From: Pelosinus sp. IPA-1
Lineage (GTDB): Bacteria > Bacillota > Negativicutes > DSM-13327
DNA length: 64,000 nt
Assembly (NCBI RefSeq): GCF_030269905.1
Contig: NZ_BSVC01000004.1
Coordinates: 310,001 to 374,000 of the forward strand
Direction: 5' to 3'
Position 1 is the first letter of the stretch. Each line of letters starts with the position of its first letter. The position numbers and the translations under genes are program-made. This document shows, piece after piece, positions 15,940 through 25,480 of the stretch. Under the pieces are notes generated by a model. The model did not search any database. It was not told the DNA's origin and saw only the letters and a program-made list of their open reading frames with translations.

Positions 15940-16319
15940 TTTTATGTAAAAAGAGAAGGCTGGCAGATAATTAGTCTGCAAATCCTTCCCATGAATTATT
16001 TATAAATATCCCCGTTTTTTTTATTACGAAAAAAGCAGTATATTGCTACCGACGGTAGCGTCGACGCAAATATGCTGTATTTCCTGCCAAGCCCCATAAA
16101 ACCGGGATGATGTCTACTAGCAGCCAGGAAATAACACTAACCCACTATAATGATAAATAATAGGTCATCAGTCATGTATATTTGGTGCAATTGTCTCATT
16201 GTTTACCATAGCGGTAACGGCGGCGACCATGGCGGCGGACATCACTAGACACTACAGACAGAAATAAGAGGATATGCTATTAACAATAAAAAATACGAGA
16301 ACACCTAAATCTAAAATTA
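15940..16319. other. Gene-poor stretch with traces of tiny basic-tailed membrane peptides
   Basis: No intact gene. On the minus strand two short frames end in arginine-rich tails: VISWLLVDIIPVLWG...YLRRRYRR stopping near 16031, and SSDVRRHGRRRYRYGKQ stopping near 16204. Neither has a start codon. They resemble each other and may be decayed copies of one tiny gene. A hairpin GGCTGGCAG/CTGC-type lies at about 15950-15985. Confidence 0.3.
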
Positions 16320-16362
16320 ACCTTCCGCCAGCACTCGTTGCTGGCTTTTCCTTATCCCGCCC
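16320..16362 (+). terminator. GCCAGC terminator repeat, copy 1
   Basis: AACCTTCCGCCAGCACTCG then TTGCTGGCTTTTCC, identical to the element after the gene at 17434. Its presence upstream of the first secreted paralogue suggests that a unit gene-plus-terminator was duplicated in tandem and one member was lost. Confidence 0.75.
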
Positions 16363-16463
16363 ATAAATCTCCGCTAGTTCTCCTTTAGTCATTTGCCATT
16401 ATGCTTGCTCTCCTATCATTTTTGGTTAATTTTGGTATAATGGTACATAAGGGAGATGATTAT

Positions 16464-17416
16464 TTGAAACGCATTGTCTTATTTACATTGGCATTATTAT
16501 TTACATTCACAACTATTGGATTTGCCCAAAAAGGAATAACTTACGAAGTTGATGATTTTTTTTGGTTACACTTCCTGAGACTTGGGATGTGGAAGCGAGA
16601 GATTATAAGACTAACATGATAAACTTAATTTTTCCTAACCATTCATCTTCGATATATATCTATGCATTGCCAATTAGTGATATAAAAGACTTTAAAAACC
16701 TTGATGACCTAGTAGTTCGTAGTCAAAAAGATAAAGTTTTATTATATAGCCGAGCGGGTTTAGACATTAGATTACAAGAAAGTAGTAGCCTTTACATAGA
16801 CAATCATGAAGCGAGACGAATATTATATTCTATTGAAGAGCATCCACCCCTTAAAAAGGCCTACCATCTTGAATATAAATGTCAATATAACGAATATATC
16901 TATTCATTTATTTTTGATGGCAACTACGATGATTTAGAAACTGATCAGCTAACTATTAAAGATATAATAGATAGCTTTAAACTACTAAATAAACAAGAAA
17001 ACAAACATGGAATTACTAATATCTTTACTGTTGATTTCCCAGAAGATTGGACTGTAAAATCGTTTCGCAATTTGTTAACGAGCGGTGTCTCCCCTAATGA
17101 ATTACCTAAAGTAACTATAACATTTTTCCCTATGATCCAAGAAAGTCTTGATGAATATATTGATAGGGTAAGGCGTAAGGAAAAAGAATCTATTCAGTTA
17201 GAGGATAGTCAAAATCTATATATTGACTATCGAGAAGCAAGATTGCTAATATATTCTGGCTATAATTCAAACGGGGTCAAATCTTATTATATAAACTGTC
17301 TTGTATATGGTGATCAAAATGTCTATTATATTTGGAGTACAGGAAATTACGACAATTTAGCAAACGACCGTAAATTCTTTGACGAAATAATAGCTAGCAT
17401 TAAAATACTAAAGTGA
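16464..17416 (+). pseudogene. Secreted two-domain DcrB/PsbP-like protein, frameshifted in a T run
   Basis: TTG start at 16464 (GGGAGATG before it), parallel to the paralogue at 17434 which also starts TTG-AAA-CGC. A signal peptide KRIVLFTLALLFTFTTIGFAQ leads into YEVDDFF. The frame then breaks in a run of eight T (16556-16563, nine needed), and one frame over it continues LVTLPETWDVEARDYK to 17416. The rest has two repeats of a PsbP/DcrB-like fold, each with a (F/L)P-x-x-W-x-V start and ending with FKLL or IKIL. Either a sequencing error in the homopolymer or a real break. Role unknown; probably a periplasmic or surface protein. Confidence 0.75.
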
Positions 17417-17433
17417 CTTGAGGAGGTCTTCAT

Positions 17434-17937
17434 TTGAAACGCATTATCTTATTTACATTGGTCCTGTTATTTGCCTTCTCAACTACTGCGTTTGCTCAAG
17501 AAGAAAAAGCCTACGAAATTGGTGGTTATCTTATCGTTACATTTCCTGATGATTGGGAAGTATATCAAAATAATCATCAAGTGCATTCCAGCTTAATGTT
17601 AGCTGCTATTTCACCTAATAAAAGATCTGAACTAGGAATTTACCTATTTGACAACCAACATAGGAACATCGACGATGTTATAACTGAAACTCAAATAGGT
17701 ATGAGTTTAGATAACGCTGAAACCTTAGAAGAAAGTGACAAACTGTATATTGATAACTACGAAGCTAGAATGTTATTGTATTCGCGCCCCATTGAAAAAT
17801 CACTAATACAATACTTCCTTATGTATGGAATTATTACTGATCAAAAATGCTATCGCATTGAAGCTTACTATGATAATTTAAAAACTGACCGCAAAACTAT
17901 TGATAAGATAATATCTAGCATAAAAATACTAAAGTAA
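17434..17937 (+). CDS. Secreted single-domain DcrB/PsbP-like protein
   Basis: 167 residues from a TTG start with GAGGAGG-type site (GGAGGTCTTCAT). Signal peptide KRIILFTLVLLFAFSTTAFA, cleavage probably after AFA, then one domain: IVTFPDDWEVYQNN, a variable middle, SDKLYIDNYEARMLLYSR, and YYDNLKTDRKTIDKIISSIKIL. It begins 17 bases after its frameshifted two-domain paralogue, so they form a tandem pair. The repeated SSLYID/DKLYIDNYEARxLLYS motif links all three domains. Function unknown; the domain resembles periplasmic PsbP/DcrB folds. Confidence 0.75.
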   Translation: MKRIILFTLVLLFAFSTTAFAQEEKAYEIGGYLIVTFPDDWEVYQNNHQVHSSLMLAAISPNKRSELGIYLFDNQHRNIDDVITETQIGMSLDNAETLEESDKLYIDNYEARMLLYSRPIEKSLIQYFLMYGIITDQKCYRIEAYYDNLKTDRKTIDKIISSIKILK

Positions 17938-17978
17938 CCTTCCGCCAGCACTCGTTGCTGGCTTTTCCTTATCCCGCC
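17938..17978 (+). terminator. GCCAGC terminator repeat, copy 2
   Basis: GCCAGCA-CTCGT-TGCTGGC stem followed by TTTTCC, directly after the stop codon of the secreted protein gene. Confidence 0.85.
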
Positions 17979-18120
17979 CTCCCCAATATAACCTTTCTCC
18001 TACCATCCTCAGTTAACTGAACAAGCTTTGTTGAAAAACGAATCGCTCCACTTTTCTTGGGTAAAATAATTAGTAGAATGGTTATCATTCTTTCGATAGA
18101 AATATAGGAGAATTGTTTAT

Positions 18121-18703
18121 ATGATAGAAATAGCCCGAACCTTTCCCACGTCTGCCTCAGATGAGCAAATCGCTTACACCTTGAAGCATCTAACTTACGT
18201 TCGAATAGACAATTGGATCGACACAGATTTCAACACATTCGGTTGGTGGCTCCAAATTGTGCTGCTCGTTATTGCTTTATCTGTTTGGTGGAAACTGGTG
18301 GATAAAAAGCGATTACTAGAACTGACCTTTTATGGATTTGCGATAATGACGATTAGTATTTGGCTCGATGAGGTCGGATATGAGCTTGGAATATGGTACT
18401 ATCCCGTCGATCTGATACCTGTCTTTTCACCGTCAACCGCGATTGATTATGTCATGCTTCCGGTCATATATGCGCTCGTGTACCAATACTGCAGCTCCTG
18501 GCGAAGTTTCATTATCAGTGTTTCTATTTTGGCTGATGTATTTAGTTTCATCCTTGAGTCTTTGTTGGAAAAGTTCGGTTTTTACGTTCCTATATGTTAG
18601 GAATATTACTATGGTTTCCCTATTTATATCGCTATAGGAATATTGGATGAAAATCGCAGTTGAAAAACTAAAAACTATTATGGAAAACCTCCAAGAGTAA
18701 CTT
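18121..18703 (+). pseudogene. CBO0543-family membrane protein, nonsense and frameshift
   Basis: 159 residues are read to a TAG at 18598. The family (multi-pass membrane proteins common in Bacilli) continues beyond this: just after the TAG the same frame reads EYYYGFPIYIAIGIL, exactly the expected continuation. One frame over a C-terminal stretch (KIAVEKLKTIMENLQE) then closes at about 18703. The TAG replaces a TGG (W), and a second shift lies near 18647. Conserved parts seen are WWKLVDKKRLLELTFYG, DEVGYELGIWYYPVDLIP, YVMLPVIYALVYQYCSSW and FILESLLEKFGFY. AGGAG lies about 10 bases before the ATG. The gene is decaying. Confidence 0.8.
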
Positions 18704-18765
18704 GCTACTAGGTAAATATAATACGATTTTCTTTAATGCCTGTTCTTTTGAGCAGCCATTTTAAA

Positions 18766-18981
18766 TTACTCCCACCGATTAATTACAATCGTCAGTCCCG
18801 CCCACACATCATTTTCTCCTATCGTATCGTAATTCAGCTCCCGAATCCCCTCACGGAACTCAGCTACTTGCCGAAATTGACTACCTGGACAATATTCCTC
18901 TGCTAGTGACTGCAATGTTTCTCCAGAGGAGCAAATATGTTGAATTGCCACAAGTACCAATACGAGAACAAATCGTCTCAT
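18766..18981 (-). CDS. Small secreted LysM-like protein
   Basis: About 71 residues from the second ATG (AAGGAG 12 bases before; the first ATG directly abuts the ribosome site). Short hydrophobic start (RRFVLVLVLVAIQHIC), then a single LysM-like module: CSSGETLQSLAEEYCPG followed by a helix and the closing strand NDVWAGLTIVINRW. Small secreted LysM proteins bind peptidoglycan; in related Firmicutes such genes accompany SOS cell-division inhibitors. No neighbour supports that here. The first hydrophobic segment is short and could be an anchor. Confidence 0.65.
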   Translation of the reverse strand: MRRFVLVLVLVAIQHICSSGETLQSLAEEYCPGSQFRQVAEFREGIRELNYDTIGENDVWAGLTIVINRWE

Positions 18982-19265
18982 TTTCAGGCCCATCTCCTTT
19001 TAGATTTCATCTTTAGGATTTTTAGTTTGACTCAGATTTTCCAAGCCACAGAATAAACTATATGCCACAAATTATTTATTATGCATCCAGTTATGTTCAT
19101 CTTAACCCAATAACCGGCAGGGATCCTTATAGTCACGTCCAATGTTCTTAATATCTCGTAAATCGGGTAGGCTACGGCTTAACCCAGTCTTGATTTGGGA
19201 TACCAGCTACATGTACAGCCACAACGTTCTGCATATAGCGCAAAAAAGTATAGTGACAATTGAAA

Positions 19266-19293
19266 AAACACAGCCATATGAAAGCTGTGTTTT
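19266..19293. terminator. CACAGC hairpin (related to the GACACAGC family)
   Basis: AAAACACAGC and GCTGTGTTTT enclose CATATGAAA. The arms share the CACAGC/GCTGTG core of the nine-copy family but lack its inner CCACTAATGG. Confidence 0.65.
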
Positions 19294-19440
19294 ATTTATA
19301 TCCCACTGTCGAGCATTAGTTCTTTTTGTCGGAGGATTCTATGGATATTAAACGTCGTGTAAAGAACTTAGTAAAAAAATAAATTAGCACTTGCCCTACT
19401 CCACAAAGGATGGAGATATTATTCTATGATGGAGAACACC

Positions 19441-19599
19441 TTATTCTCCCCTGGGCGCTTTGAGCGTGAGGCAAATGAGTTTGCATGGCTGCTGTTATTT
19501 GATTATGAGGTTGCCAGGCTGATTATGATGGTGATATTGGTAGGTATGCTCGTGAGGAAGGGATTATGGAGTCGGTTGGGTATATGAAGAATAATATAG
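19441..19599 (+). pseudogene. ImmA/IrrE-type metallopeptidase fragment, copy 1
   Basis: The frame reads PGRFEREANEFAWLLLFD and then, after a one-base slip, CQADYDGDIGRYAREEGIMESVGY. The EREANEFA motif and following helix are typical of the C-terminal part of ImmA/IrrE-like zinc peptidases that cleave phage or mobile-element repressors. The N-terminal HExxH half is absent. A close relative is at 40199-40347, also just past a CACAGC-type hairpin. Confidence 0.5.
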
Positions 19600-19639
19600 C
19601 AAAAACTTATTTTACCCCTTTTGCTTCCACAGGTCTCTA

Positions 19640-20728
19640 TTATTCTGGAAAATGGTCTGAATATTTAATGCTTTCTATTATACTTAGACCTATTTTCCTC
19701 TTCTCTGTTGTCATAGAAGGCTTTGCTGCATACATTGCAAAACCATAGCTGGCATTTCCTCTAAATATCCGCATAATTGTATGTTCGTCTTGTACCCCCG
19801 CCTGACCAGACACCTTATATTCCAGTACAATATCAGAATCGGAAACGCGAAGAATATCGGTTTGTGCTTTATCACCGTAGGCACTACGTATATTCCGCTC
19901 TATAAAACTTGCATATTGCTGTGGTGTAATATTTCTCTGTTCTCTAATAAATTTAACGGTAATTAATTCTGTCCAATTTTCCACAGTTTCATTACCTGAT
20001 ACAAATTCTGTGATAGTACTGTTGCCTGTCTCTTGTTGAAAACCGATTTTCCAGCGAGGTTTGTCAACATTAAGGGTAAGATAATCCTTTTTCAAAAAAT
20101 CAAATATATATTTTGTAGTGGTAACATCCTCATTTGAGCCCAATGACTTGCTCGTAGCCTCAATTCGAGCTTTATCAGCTGTTTGCAAATTTTCTAGACG
20201 TTTTTTAGCAAGTTCTATATTGGGATATTGCGCTGGGGCGTATTTTAGAAAATTTTGATACGATTCTATCGCTAAGTAATTTGCGCTTAATTTTTCATAA
20301 GACAACGCTAAATTCCAGTATGCCATATACATCTGAGGATTCATTCTAAGCGTTTTATTATATTCATTAATCGCTAATTGATGTTGTCCCTTTCCAGCAT
20401 ACGCTAAGCCACGAAGCCAATATAACTCTCCATTTTGTGGTTCCATTTCAATACTTTTTGTAAAATCAGCAACCGCAAGATCATATTGTTTTGTAAATAT
20501 ATATGTTTTTCCACGCTGCACATAAGCTTGCTCCATTTGCGGATCCAAATTTATGGCTTGATTATAAGCCAATATTGCATTTTCAAAATTTTTGCTAGTC
20601 TGATATTCATCTCCCTTTTCTAGCCATTGGGCAGCAGTGAACTCTGTTTCTTCTGCATAAACGACGAAAGTGGTCAGGAGTGTTACTAATAATACCACGC
20701 AAAAGATTAGTTTTTTATTTTGATCCAC
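19640..20728 (-). CDS. Secreted TPR protein with DcrB/PsbP-like C-terminal domain
   Basis: 362 residues from GTG at 20728 with GGGAGG 8 bases before. A signal peptide (KLIFCVVLLVTLLTTFVVYA) is followed by about four tetratricopeptide repeats (35-180), for example NFENAILAYNQAINLDPQMEQAYVQ, shown in part as NFENAILAYNQAI. A C-terminal domain (200-362) has the W-x-IGFQQETGNS, TELITVKFIREQR and IIESIKYS strands of a DcrB/PsbP-like fold, so it is related to the secreted proteins at 16464-17937. Such TPR proteins usually assist protein-protein contacts at the envelope. A GC-rich hairpin-free gap lies downstream. Confidence 0.78.
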   Translation of the reverse strand: MDQNKKLIFCVVLLVTLLTTFVVYAEETEFTAAQWLEKGDEYQTSKNFENAILAYNQAINLDPQMEQAYVQRGKTYIFTKQYDLAVADFTKSIEMEPQNGELYWLRGLAYAGKGQHQLAINEYNKTLRMNPQMYMAYWNLALSYEKLSANYLAIESYQNFLKYAPAQYPNIELAKKRLENLQTADKARIEATSKSLGSNEDVTTTKYIFDFLKKDYLTLNVDKPRWKIGFQQETGNSTITEFVSGNETVENWTELITVKFIREQRNITPQQYASFIERNIRSAYGDKAQTDILRVSDSDIVLEYKVSGQAGVQDEHTIMRIFRGNASYGFAMYAAKPSMTTEKRKIGLSIIESIKYSDHFPE

Positions 20729-20907
20729 AATAATGGCCTCCCCCGTTTTTTATAAAACTCAACCTATTGTTATAATAGCCACCATAAATTAAAGTTCACA
20801 AGATTATTCTACCGAGTCAGTCCTACAATACTAAGGTATAAATTCCCATAATATACAAAGAACTCCTGCCTAAGTTACACAAAAATTTGACAGAAAATCT
20901 TTAGCGA

Positions 20908-20945
20908 TTAGAGTGATACGGTTCTGCGATGCGCCGGTTCAAAAC
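20908..20945. repeat. GATACGGTTCT repeat, diverged copy
   Basis: GAGTGATACGGTTCTGCGATGCGCCGGTTCAAAAC matches the first half of the family. The remainder of the 20945-21078 gap carries no gene that I can support. Confidence 0.5.
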
Positions 20946-21078
20946 CTTGCTCAGCGAAGTTCCCACCCGCTATATGATGTGCCCTTAGATTGGCGCATAC
21001 TCCGTCCGCATGACACCTATAGAAAAAGGATGTCTAGAAAGGATGAAACTCCATTTCTAAGACACCCATTTAGCAAAA

Positions 21079-22356
21079 TTACTTGGAATTTAAGGTTCTT
21101 ACCCCTTTTTCATAAATTAACCACAACATAAAAGCCGCACCAATTATATCGAAAAAGCCCATGCAAAGAAATATAGGGTTATATCCAAAACTCGGTACAA
21201 CTTTACCAATCAAAAGGGAAAATAAAAAGGCGCTTGTCCATGCTGAGAAACCACGTATACCATTGACCGAAGCAACCTGATTGGAGTCAAAATTCTCCAT
21301 AATCAAAACACCAAGCATCGCAGAAATCGCTGCGTGCCCAAAACCGCCAATTGATATTAGACCAATCGCTGCATATGGGCTATCAACAAAAGGAACAAAA
21401 GCTAGCGAAATCATAAGACATGCTCCTGATATAGAGCTCCAAATCGCAGCATTGTTGTTTGATAAAGAAAATTTACCACGATACATCTTTGCCAAATAGC
21501 CGCTAGCAGCACTTCCAATGTCGGCTGCTAAAAACGGCAACCAGGCAAATATAGCAATTTGTTTTAAATTCATGCCTCTTTCTGTCGCCAAATATAAGGG
21601 AACAAAAAAGCTCATTGTCTGCCATGCTGGTTCAGCCAGAAAAGCAGGTATAGCAACTCCATAGAATTTTTTTACTTTGCAAATGTCTTTAATACTAGTC
21701 CAAAGATTAGTTTTTAATGGTTCTGTTGATCTTACCGTCTCTTCATCTAAAATGTAAGCCTTTTCTTCTTCAGAAATTAACTTATGGTCCTTAGGATTGT
21801 TATAATAAAGTTTCCAAATACCTGCCCAGATTAATCCCATAAAACCAGTTACAACAAACGCAGCCTGCCAGCCATAATTTAAGTGAATCGCAATAACCAG
21901 CGGAGGTGCCAGCATGCCGCCGAAGGAAAATCCAACGCCTGCCCATCCGGCAGCAATGCTTCTTTCTTTAGATGGAAACCAATCCGTTAAAATCTTCAAG
22001 TTGGCAGGTACTGCGACAGACTCAGTAACCCCCATCAGAAATCTCAAACCCGCTAGCATTTGCCAACTAGTCGCCAGCGAATGAAGCATACACACGACCG
22101 CCCAAGCCGTAGCAAAAATGAAAAAACCAACTTTCAAGCCAATAAAATCCAGCGCCCATCCGCAAATGGGTTGAAAAATTGCATAGGCAGCTTGAAATGC
22201 AGCAACAACCCACGAATATTCCTGAGTAGACATATGTAAAATACGTTCCAATTCAGGTGCCAATATTCCTAATGAGTTCCTTGTAATATAATTGATAGTT
22301 ACGCCTGCAATAAATAAGACCAGCATTGACCAACGCAATTGCTTAACTTTAACCAT
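21079..22356 (-). CDS. MFS transporter, ACS/hexuronate type
   Basis: 425 residues, 12 transmembrane helices, major facilitator family of the anion:cation symporter group (ExuT/GudP type), which imports hexuronates, aldarates or related sugar acids with protons. Seen: MLVLFIAGVTINYITRNSLG in TM1, the RFLMGVTESVAVPANLKILTDWFP block in TM4 (typical ACS signature), ERSIAAGWAGVGFSFGGMLA in TM5. GGAGGAG before ATG. It starts 44 bases downstream of the GH31 gene on the same strand, so they form one operon. The glycosidase suggests that the substrate is a sugar or sugar acid released from a glycoside. Confidence 0.9.
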   Translation of the reverse strand: MVKVKQLRWSMLVLFIAGVTINYITRNSLGILAPELERILHMSTQEYSWVVAAFQAAYAIFQPICGWALDFIGLKVGFFIFATAWAVVCMLHSLATSWQMLAGLRFLMGVTESVAVPANLKILTDWFPSKERSIAAGWAGVGFSFGGMLAPPLVIAIHLNYGWQAAFVVTGFMGLIWAGIWKLYYNNPKDHKLISEEEKAYILDEETVRSTEPLKTNLWTSIKDICKVKKFYGVAIPAFLAEPAWQTMSFFVPLYLATERGMNLKQIAIFAWLPFLAADIGSAASGYLAKMYRGKFSLSNNNAAIWSSISGACLMISLAFVPFVDSPYAAIGLISIGGFGHAAISAMLGVLIMENFDSNQVASVNGIRGFSAWTSAFLFSLLIGKVVPSFGYNPIFLCMGFFDIIGAAFMLWLIYEKGVRTLNSK

Positions 22357-22400
22357 TTTTTCTCCTCCATTACGTATTGTGGGAGTCCATCAAAATACGA

Positions 22401-24881
22401 TTAAATCGAAATCAAATCTTTACTTGCAAACATTACTTCTACACTTATCTTTTCTTGCTGTTCGGGTAAAGAAATAGAAGCAATCCCTGCTTGCGCATCA
22501 TAATACCAACCATCTTTACTTTGTTTCCCATGAGCAGAATTCATAATTCTTAGCAGCATCTGTCCATTTACTCGAACTTCTAGCGGTGCCTTCTCAGGGC
22601 AAATCATTTGAATTTTTTCACTACTTACAGGACTTTGATAATTACCGCGGCGGAAAATTTCAACGTCGCAGACTTCCTTTTTAACAGTACAAATAATCTG
22701 TGTTGTACGATATTCTTTATTTTGATATTTCTGAGTATAGCCGTCGTCTTCATACATAGTAAACTCACCATCAGCGCTTGGTTCAATCAGGTATTTGATC
22801 TTGGTGATTTCCTGCGTTCTTAAATTCGTAATACCTTCTGTCATTGGTATAATGCTACCGGCTTTGATAAATAACGGAACTTTATCAAGCGATGCATCCA
22901 CGGTAATTGCTTTTCCACCAGCAAAAACATTCCAAGTACCCCATTCGCGCCAGGTTGTACCTTCCGGCAAATAAACGTCCCGCGTGGTCGCTCCCTTTTC
23001 CAGCACGTTGGCAACCAAAAGGCTCGGGCCAAACATATAATCAAAACTTTCCTCATACACTTTGCTGTCATTTTGAAATTCGTACAGCATGGGGCGCATA
23101 ATTGGCGCTCCTTCAATTGAAGCTTGATACATTAAAGAATATAAATATGGAATTAAGGTATAGCGAAGTGTAAGAGCTTCTCTTACATACGGAGTATAGT
23201 CCGGATACATCCAAGGCTCGGTCACTGTGTTATCATCATTACACGAGTGAATACAAAATCGCGGTTGAAAAACCCCTTGTTGAATCCACCGAACTAAAAG
23301 TTCAGGTTCGGGACGCGGTCCAGCAAAACCACAAACATCACTGCCTTGATTTGCTACGCCAGACAAGCCCATCCCTAAAATAGTTGGGATGTTAAATTTC
23401 AAACTGTCCCAACTTGTCCAGTTGTCACCACACCAAGTCGAAGCATACCGCTGAATCCCAGCAAAACCGGCACGATTCAATACATAAGGACGAATACCAG
23501 GCTTGGATTCTGTCATTGCTTCGTGGCCCATACGCGCCATCAGCGTTGACATGATTGGACGCAGTCCTCCTAATGGTTCTTGCTTGCCGTCACCGCAACA
23601 TACTGCCATTACATCTTGCGTCTCATACTCGCAGTTATCATTCCAGATAGCCACTACTCCGTTAGAGATGAGCGCTTTGCTTAGCCCCTCCTTCCATAAT
23701 TGACGCCCATTTGGATTAGTAAAATCAATAAAGGATGCAGGTCCACCCCAGAAACGATCAATTCTCGGCTGGTCTTTTTTAGAATCCTTTATATATGCAG
23801 ACGCATCGGCAAACTTTTTGTATTGCGGATGAGTCAGTAGCATTCCTGGCTTTACATTCGGACATAATTCCGCGCCATTTTTCTGCAGTTTACTAATAAA
23901 TCCTGCTGGATCAGGAAAACGATCTTGATTCCATTCAAATACATACCGTTTTCCATCCTTGCCGCTGGTATAGCCGGAAGACAAAAAGAATCCTTCGCAG
24001 GGAATCTCTTCTTCTTTGGCTTGCGCTATAAAGCCAAGTACTGCTTCATCAGATTTCTCCGCCAGTTCGGTATAATACATAGTTGACCCCATATATCCTA
24101 GGCTATAGCGCGGAGGAAGCACTGTTTTTCCAGTAATATCTGTATAATTGGCAACAACATCTTTAACCGCAGGCCCGTTAAAGAAAAACCAGTCCATTTC
24201 CCCTCCGTCAGCAACAAAGTAGGTATACGGAGCCCAATAGCCGCTGCGTTCTGCACCAACATCAAAAGTAGAGTCGTACGCATTATGATAGAAAATGCCA
24301 TGAGCGGTTTTACTCTCTTTATTTAGTACCATATAAAAAGGAATATGCTTGTAAAGCGGATCAGCTTGACGTGGATCATAGCCAATCGTATCTTTGCTGC
24401 TCATACGCAAACGTCGCTTATCTTTATTAAGAAACCCTGTTTTTTCCCCGTAACCGTAATAACAATTACTAGGCTGTTTCACACTATAGTGATAAACACG
24501 CCCCAAATGATCTTTGCCATAAGCAATTTCTGGAACATCTGCATGTAGACACACGCCGCTTTTGTTATATACAGAAATAGCAAAAGGTGCTTTCTTTATT
24601 CTGACTTCTAACGAGTCAGTGTGGAAAATTACATTTTCTGCTGTTTCTTTCTGACGGGCTGCATATGGTTTTACCTTTGTCCTTTCACTTTTCATAAATT
24701 CGTCTAATTCGTCTTCCCATGCTGTCTTTACCAGAATATACGAACGATCCGGCAGAAACTTTTCATTCCAGGAAACCCGTACCCGAAAGATATCTGCACT
24801 AAGAAATATCATGCGTACCCATGCTTTATCAGTACGCATTTCAATAAGATCATCATTAACATTAATCTGTAATAACTTCAT
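22401..24881 (-). CDS. Glycoside hydrolase family 31 alpha-glycosidase
   Basis: 826 residues with the usual GH31 layout: N-terminal beta-sandwich (to about 250), (beta/alpha)8 catalytic barrel (about 260-620), proximal and distal beta domains. The nucleophile Asp is in AIWNDNCEYE (about residue 412) and the acid/base Asp in STWCGDNWTSWDSL (about 484). KHIPFYMVLNKESKTAHGI is the active-site loop of the N-domain. No signal peptide, so it works in the cytoplasm on an imported oligosaccharide or glycoside. Members hydrolyse alpha-glucosides, alpha-xylosides or related linkages; the exact specificity cannot be read. First gene of the operon with the MFS transporter; the AraC gene is divergent. Confidence 0.92.
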   Translation of the reverse strand: MKLLQINVNDDLIEMRTDKAWVRMIFLSADIFRVRVSWNEKFLPDRSYILVKTAWEDELDEFMKSERTKVKPYAARQKETAENVIFHTDSLEVRIKKAPFAISVYNKSGVCLHADVPEIAYGKDHLGRVYHYSVKQPSNCYYGYGEKTGFLNKDKRRLRMSSKDTIGYDPRQADPLYKHIPFYMVLNKESKTAHGIFYHNAYDSTFDVGAERSGYWAPYTYFVADGGEMDWFFFNGPAVKDVVANYTDITGKTVLPPRYSLGYMGSTMYYTELAEKSDEAVLGFIAQAKEEEIPCEGFFLSSGYTSGKDGKRYVFEWNQDRFPDPAGFISKLQKNGAELCPNVKPGMLLTHPQYKKFADASAYIKDSKKDQPRIDRFWGGPASFIDFTNPNGRQLWKEGLSKALISNGVVAIWNDNCEYETQDVMAVCCGDGKQEPLGGLRPIMSTLMARMGHEAMTESKPGIRPYVLNRAGFAGIQRYASTWCGDNWTSWDSLKFNIPTILGMGLSGVANQGSDVCGFAGPRPEPELLVRWIQQGVFQPRFCIHSCNDDNTVTEPWMYPDYTPYVREALTLRYTLIPYLYSLMYQASIEGAPIMRPMLYEFQNDSKVYEESFDYMFGPSLLVANVLEKGATTRDVYLPEGTTWREWGTWNVFAGGKAITVDASLDKVPLFIKAGSIIPMTEGITNLRTQEITKIKYLIEPSADGEFTMYEDDGYTQKYQNKEYRTTQIICTVKKEVCDVEIFRRGNYQSPVSSEKIQMICPEKAPLEVRVNGQMLLRIMNSAHGKQSKDGWYYDAQAGIASISLPEQQEKISVEVMFASKDLISI

Positions 24882-25480
24882 TTTTTTACCTCTTTTTTAG
24901 TACATTTTATTTGGTTGATTATTATCGACCTTTCAGTATGTGTCCTTTATCATCTCTACTTTCAACAAAATTCCGTTACCTGCTAGCACTAGTGGCCACA
25001 GCAGGAAAAAAGAAATAATCGCATAGATTCAACACTTTTGTCGCTGTTTATTTATTCAAACATTCTTTATATTTTGACATTTCAAGTTAAAAAAATAAGA
25101 ATAAAAAACAGTTACTGGTTCGCACCTGCTAATATGCTTACTGATGAATGTACATTGAAACCTGTCATCCCAATGTTAACCTGAACCAAGAACAGCTCCT
25201 TTAATTTTCAGCTACATTCACTGGCAAGTTGTATTAAGTAAATCTTTCCACTCATTTTAGTTTCAACACTATGCCTAAATTATAGCTGTACAAATCTATA
25301 AAAAATATGTTTTATTTGCTCAAAAACTTGCAAAAATTGCTGTATAAAATATACTAGAGATAGGCTTTTCTAATACTCACTATTAGTTATAGTTACTTTT
25401 TTACCCTGTAATCTGTTTGTAGTAGAATAATTCAGAAAGCTTGGCAGCAATTTATACAATTTATTTAAGAGGTGATAAAA
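24882..25480. promoter_or_regulatory. Divergent promoter region between GH31 and araC-type gene
   Basis: 600 bases without a gene. TTGCAAAAATTGCTGTATAAAATATACT (here in two parts: TTGCAA and TATAAAAT at about 25323-25345) is a likely promoter for the AraC gene. Two short direct repeats of TTTCAACA and a TTACATTTT-like element lie closer to the GH31 start. No regulatory site can be assigned with certainty. Confidence 0.4.

Noticed and set aside
19781-19966. Short plus-strand frame within the TPR gene region
   Set aside because: Complement of the TPR protein's C-terminal domain, no ribosome site.
20913-21131. 72-residue plus-strand frame between the TPR and MFS genes
   Set aside because: Starts within a GATACGGTTCT repeat and runs into the MFS gene in antisense; no motif.
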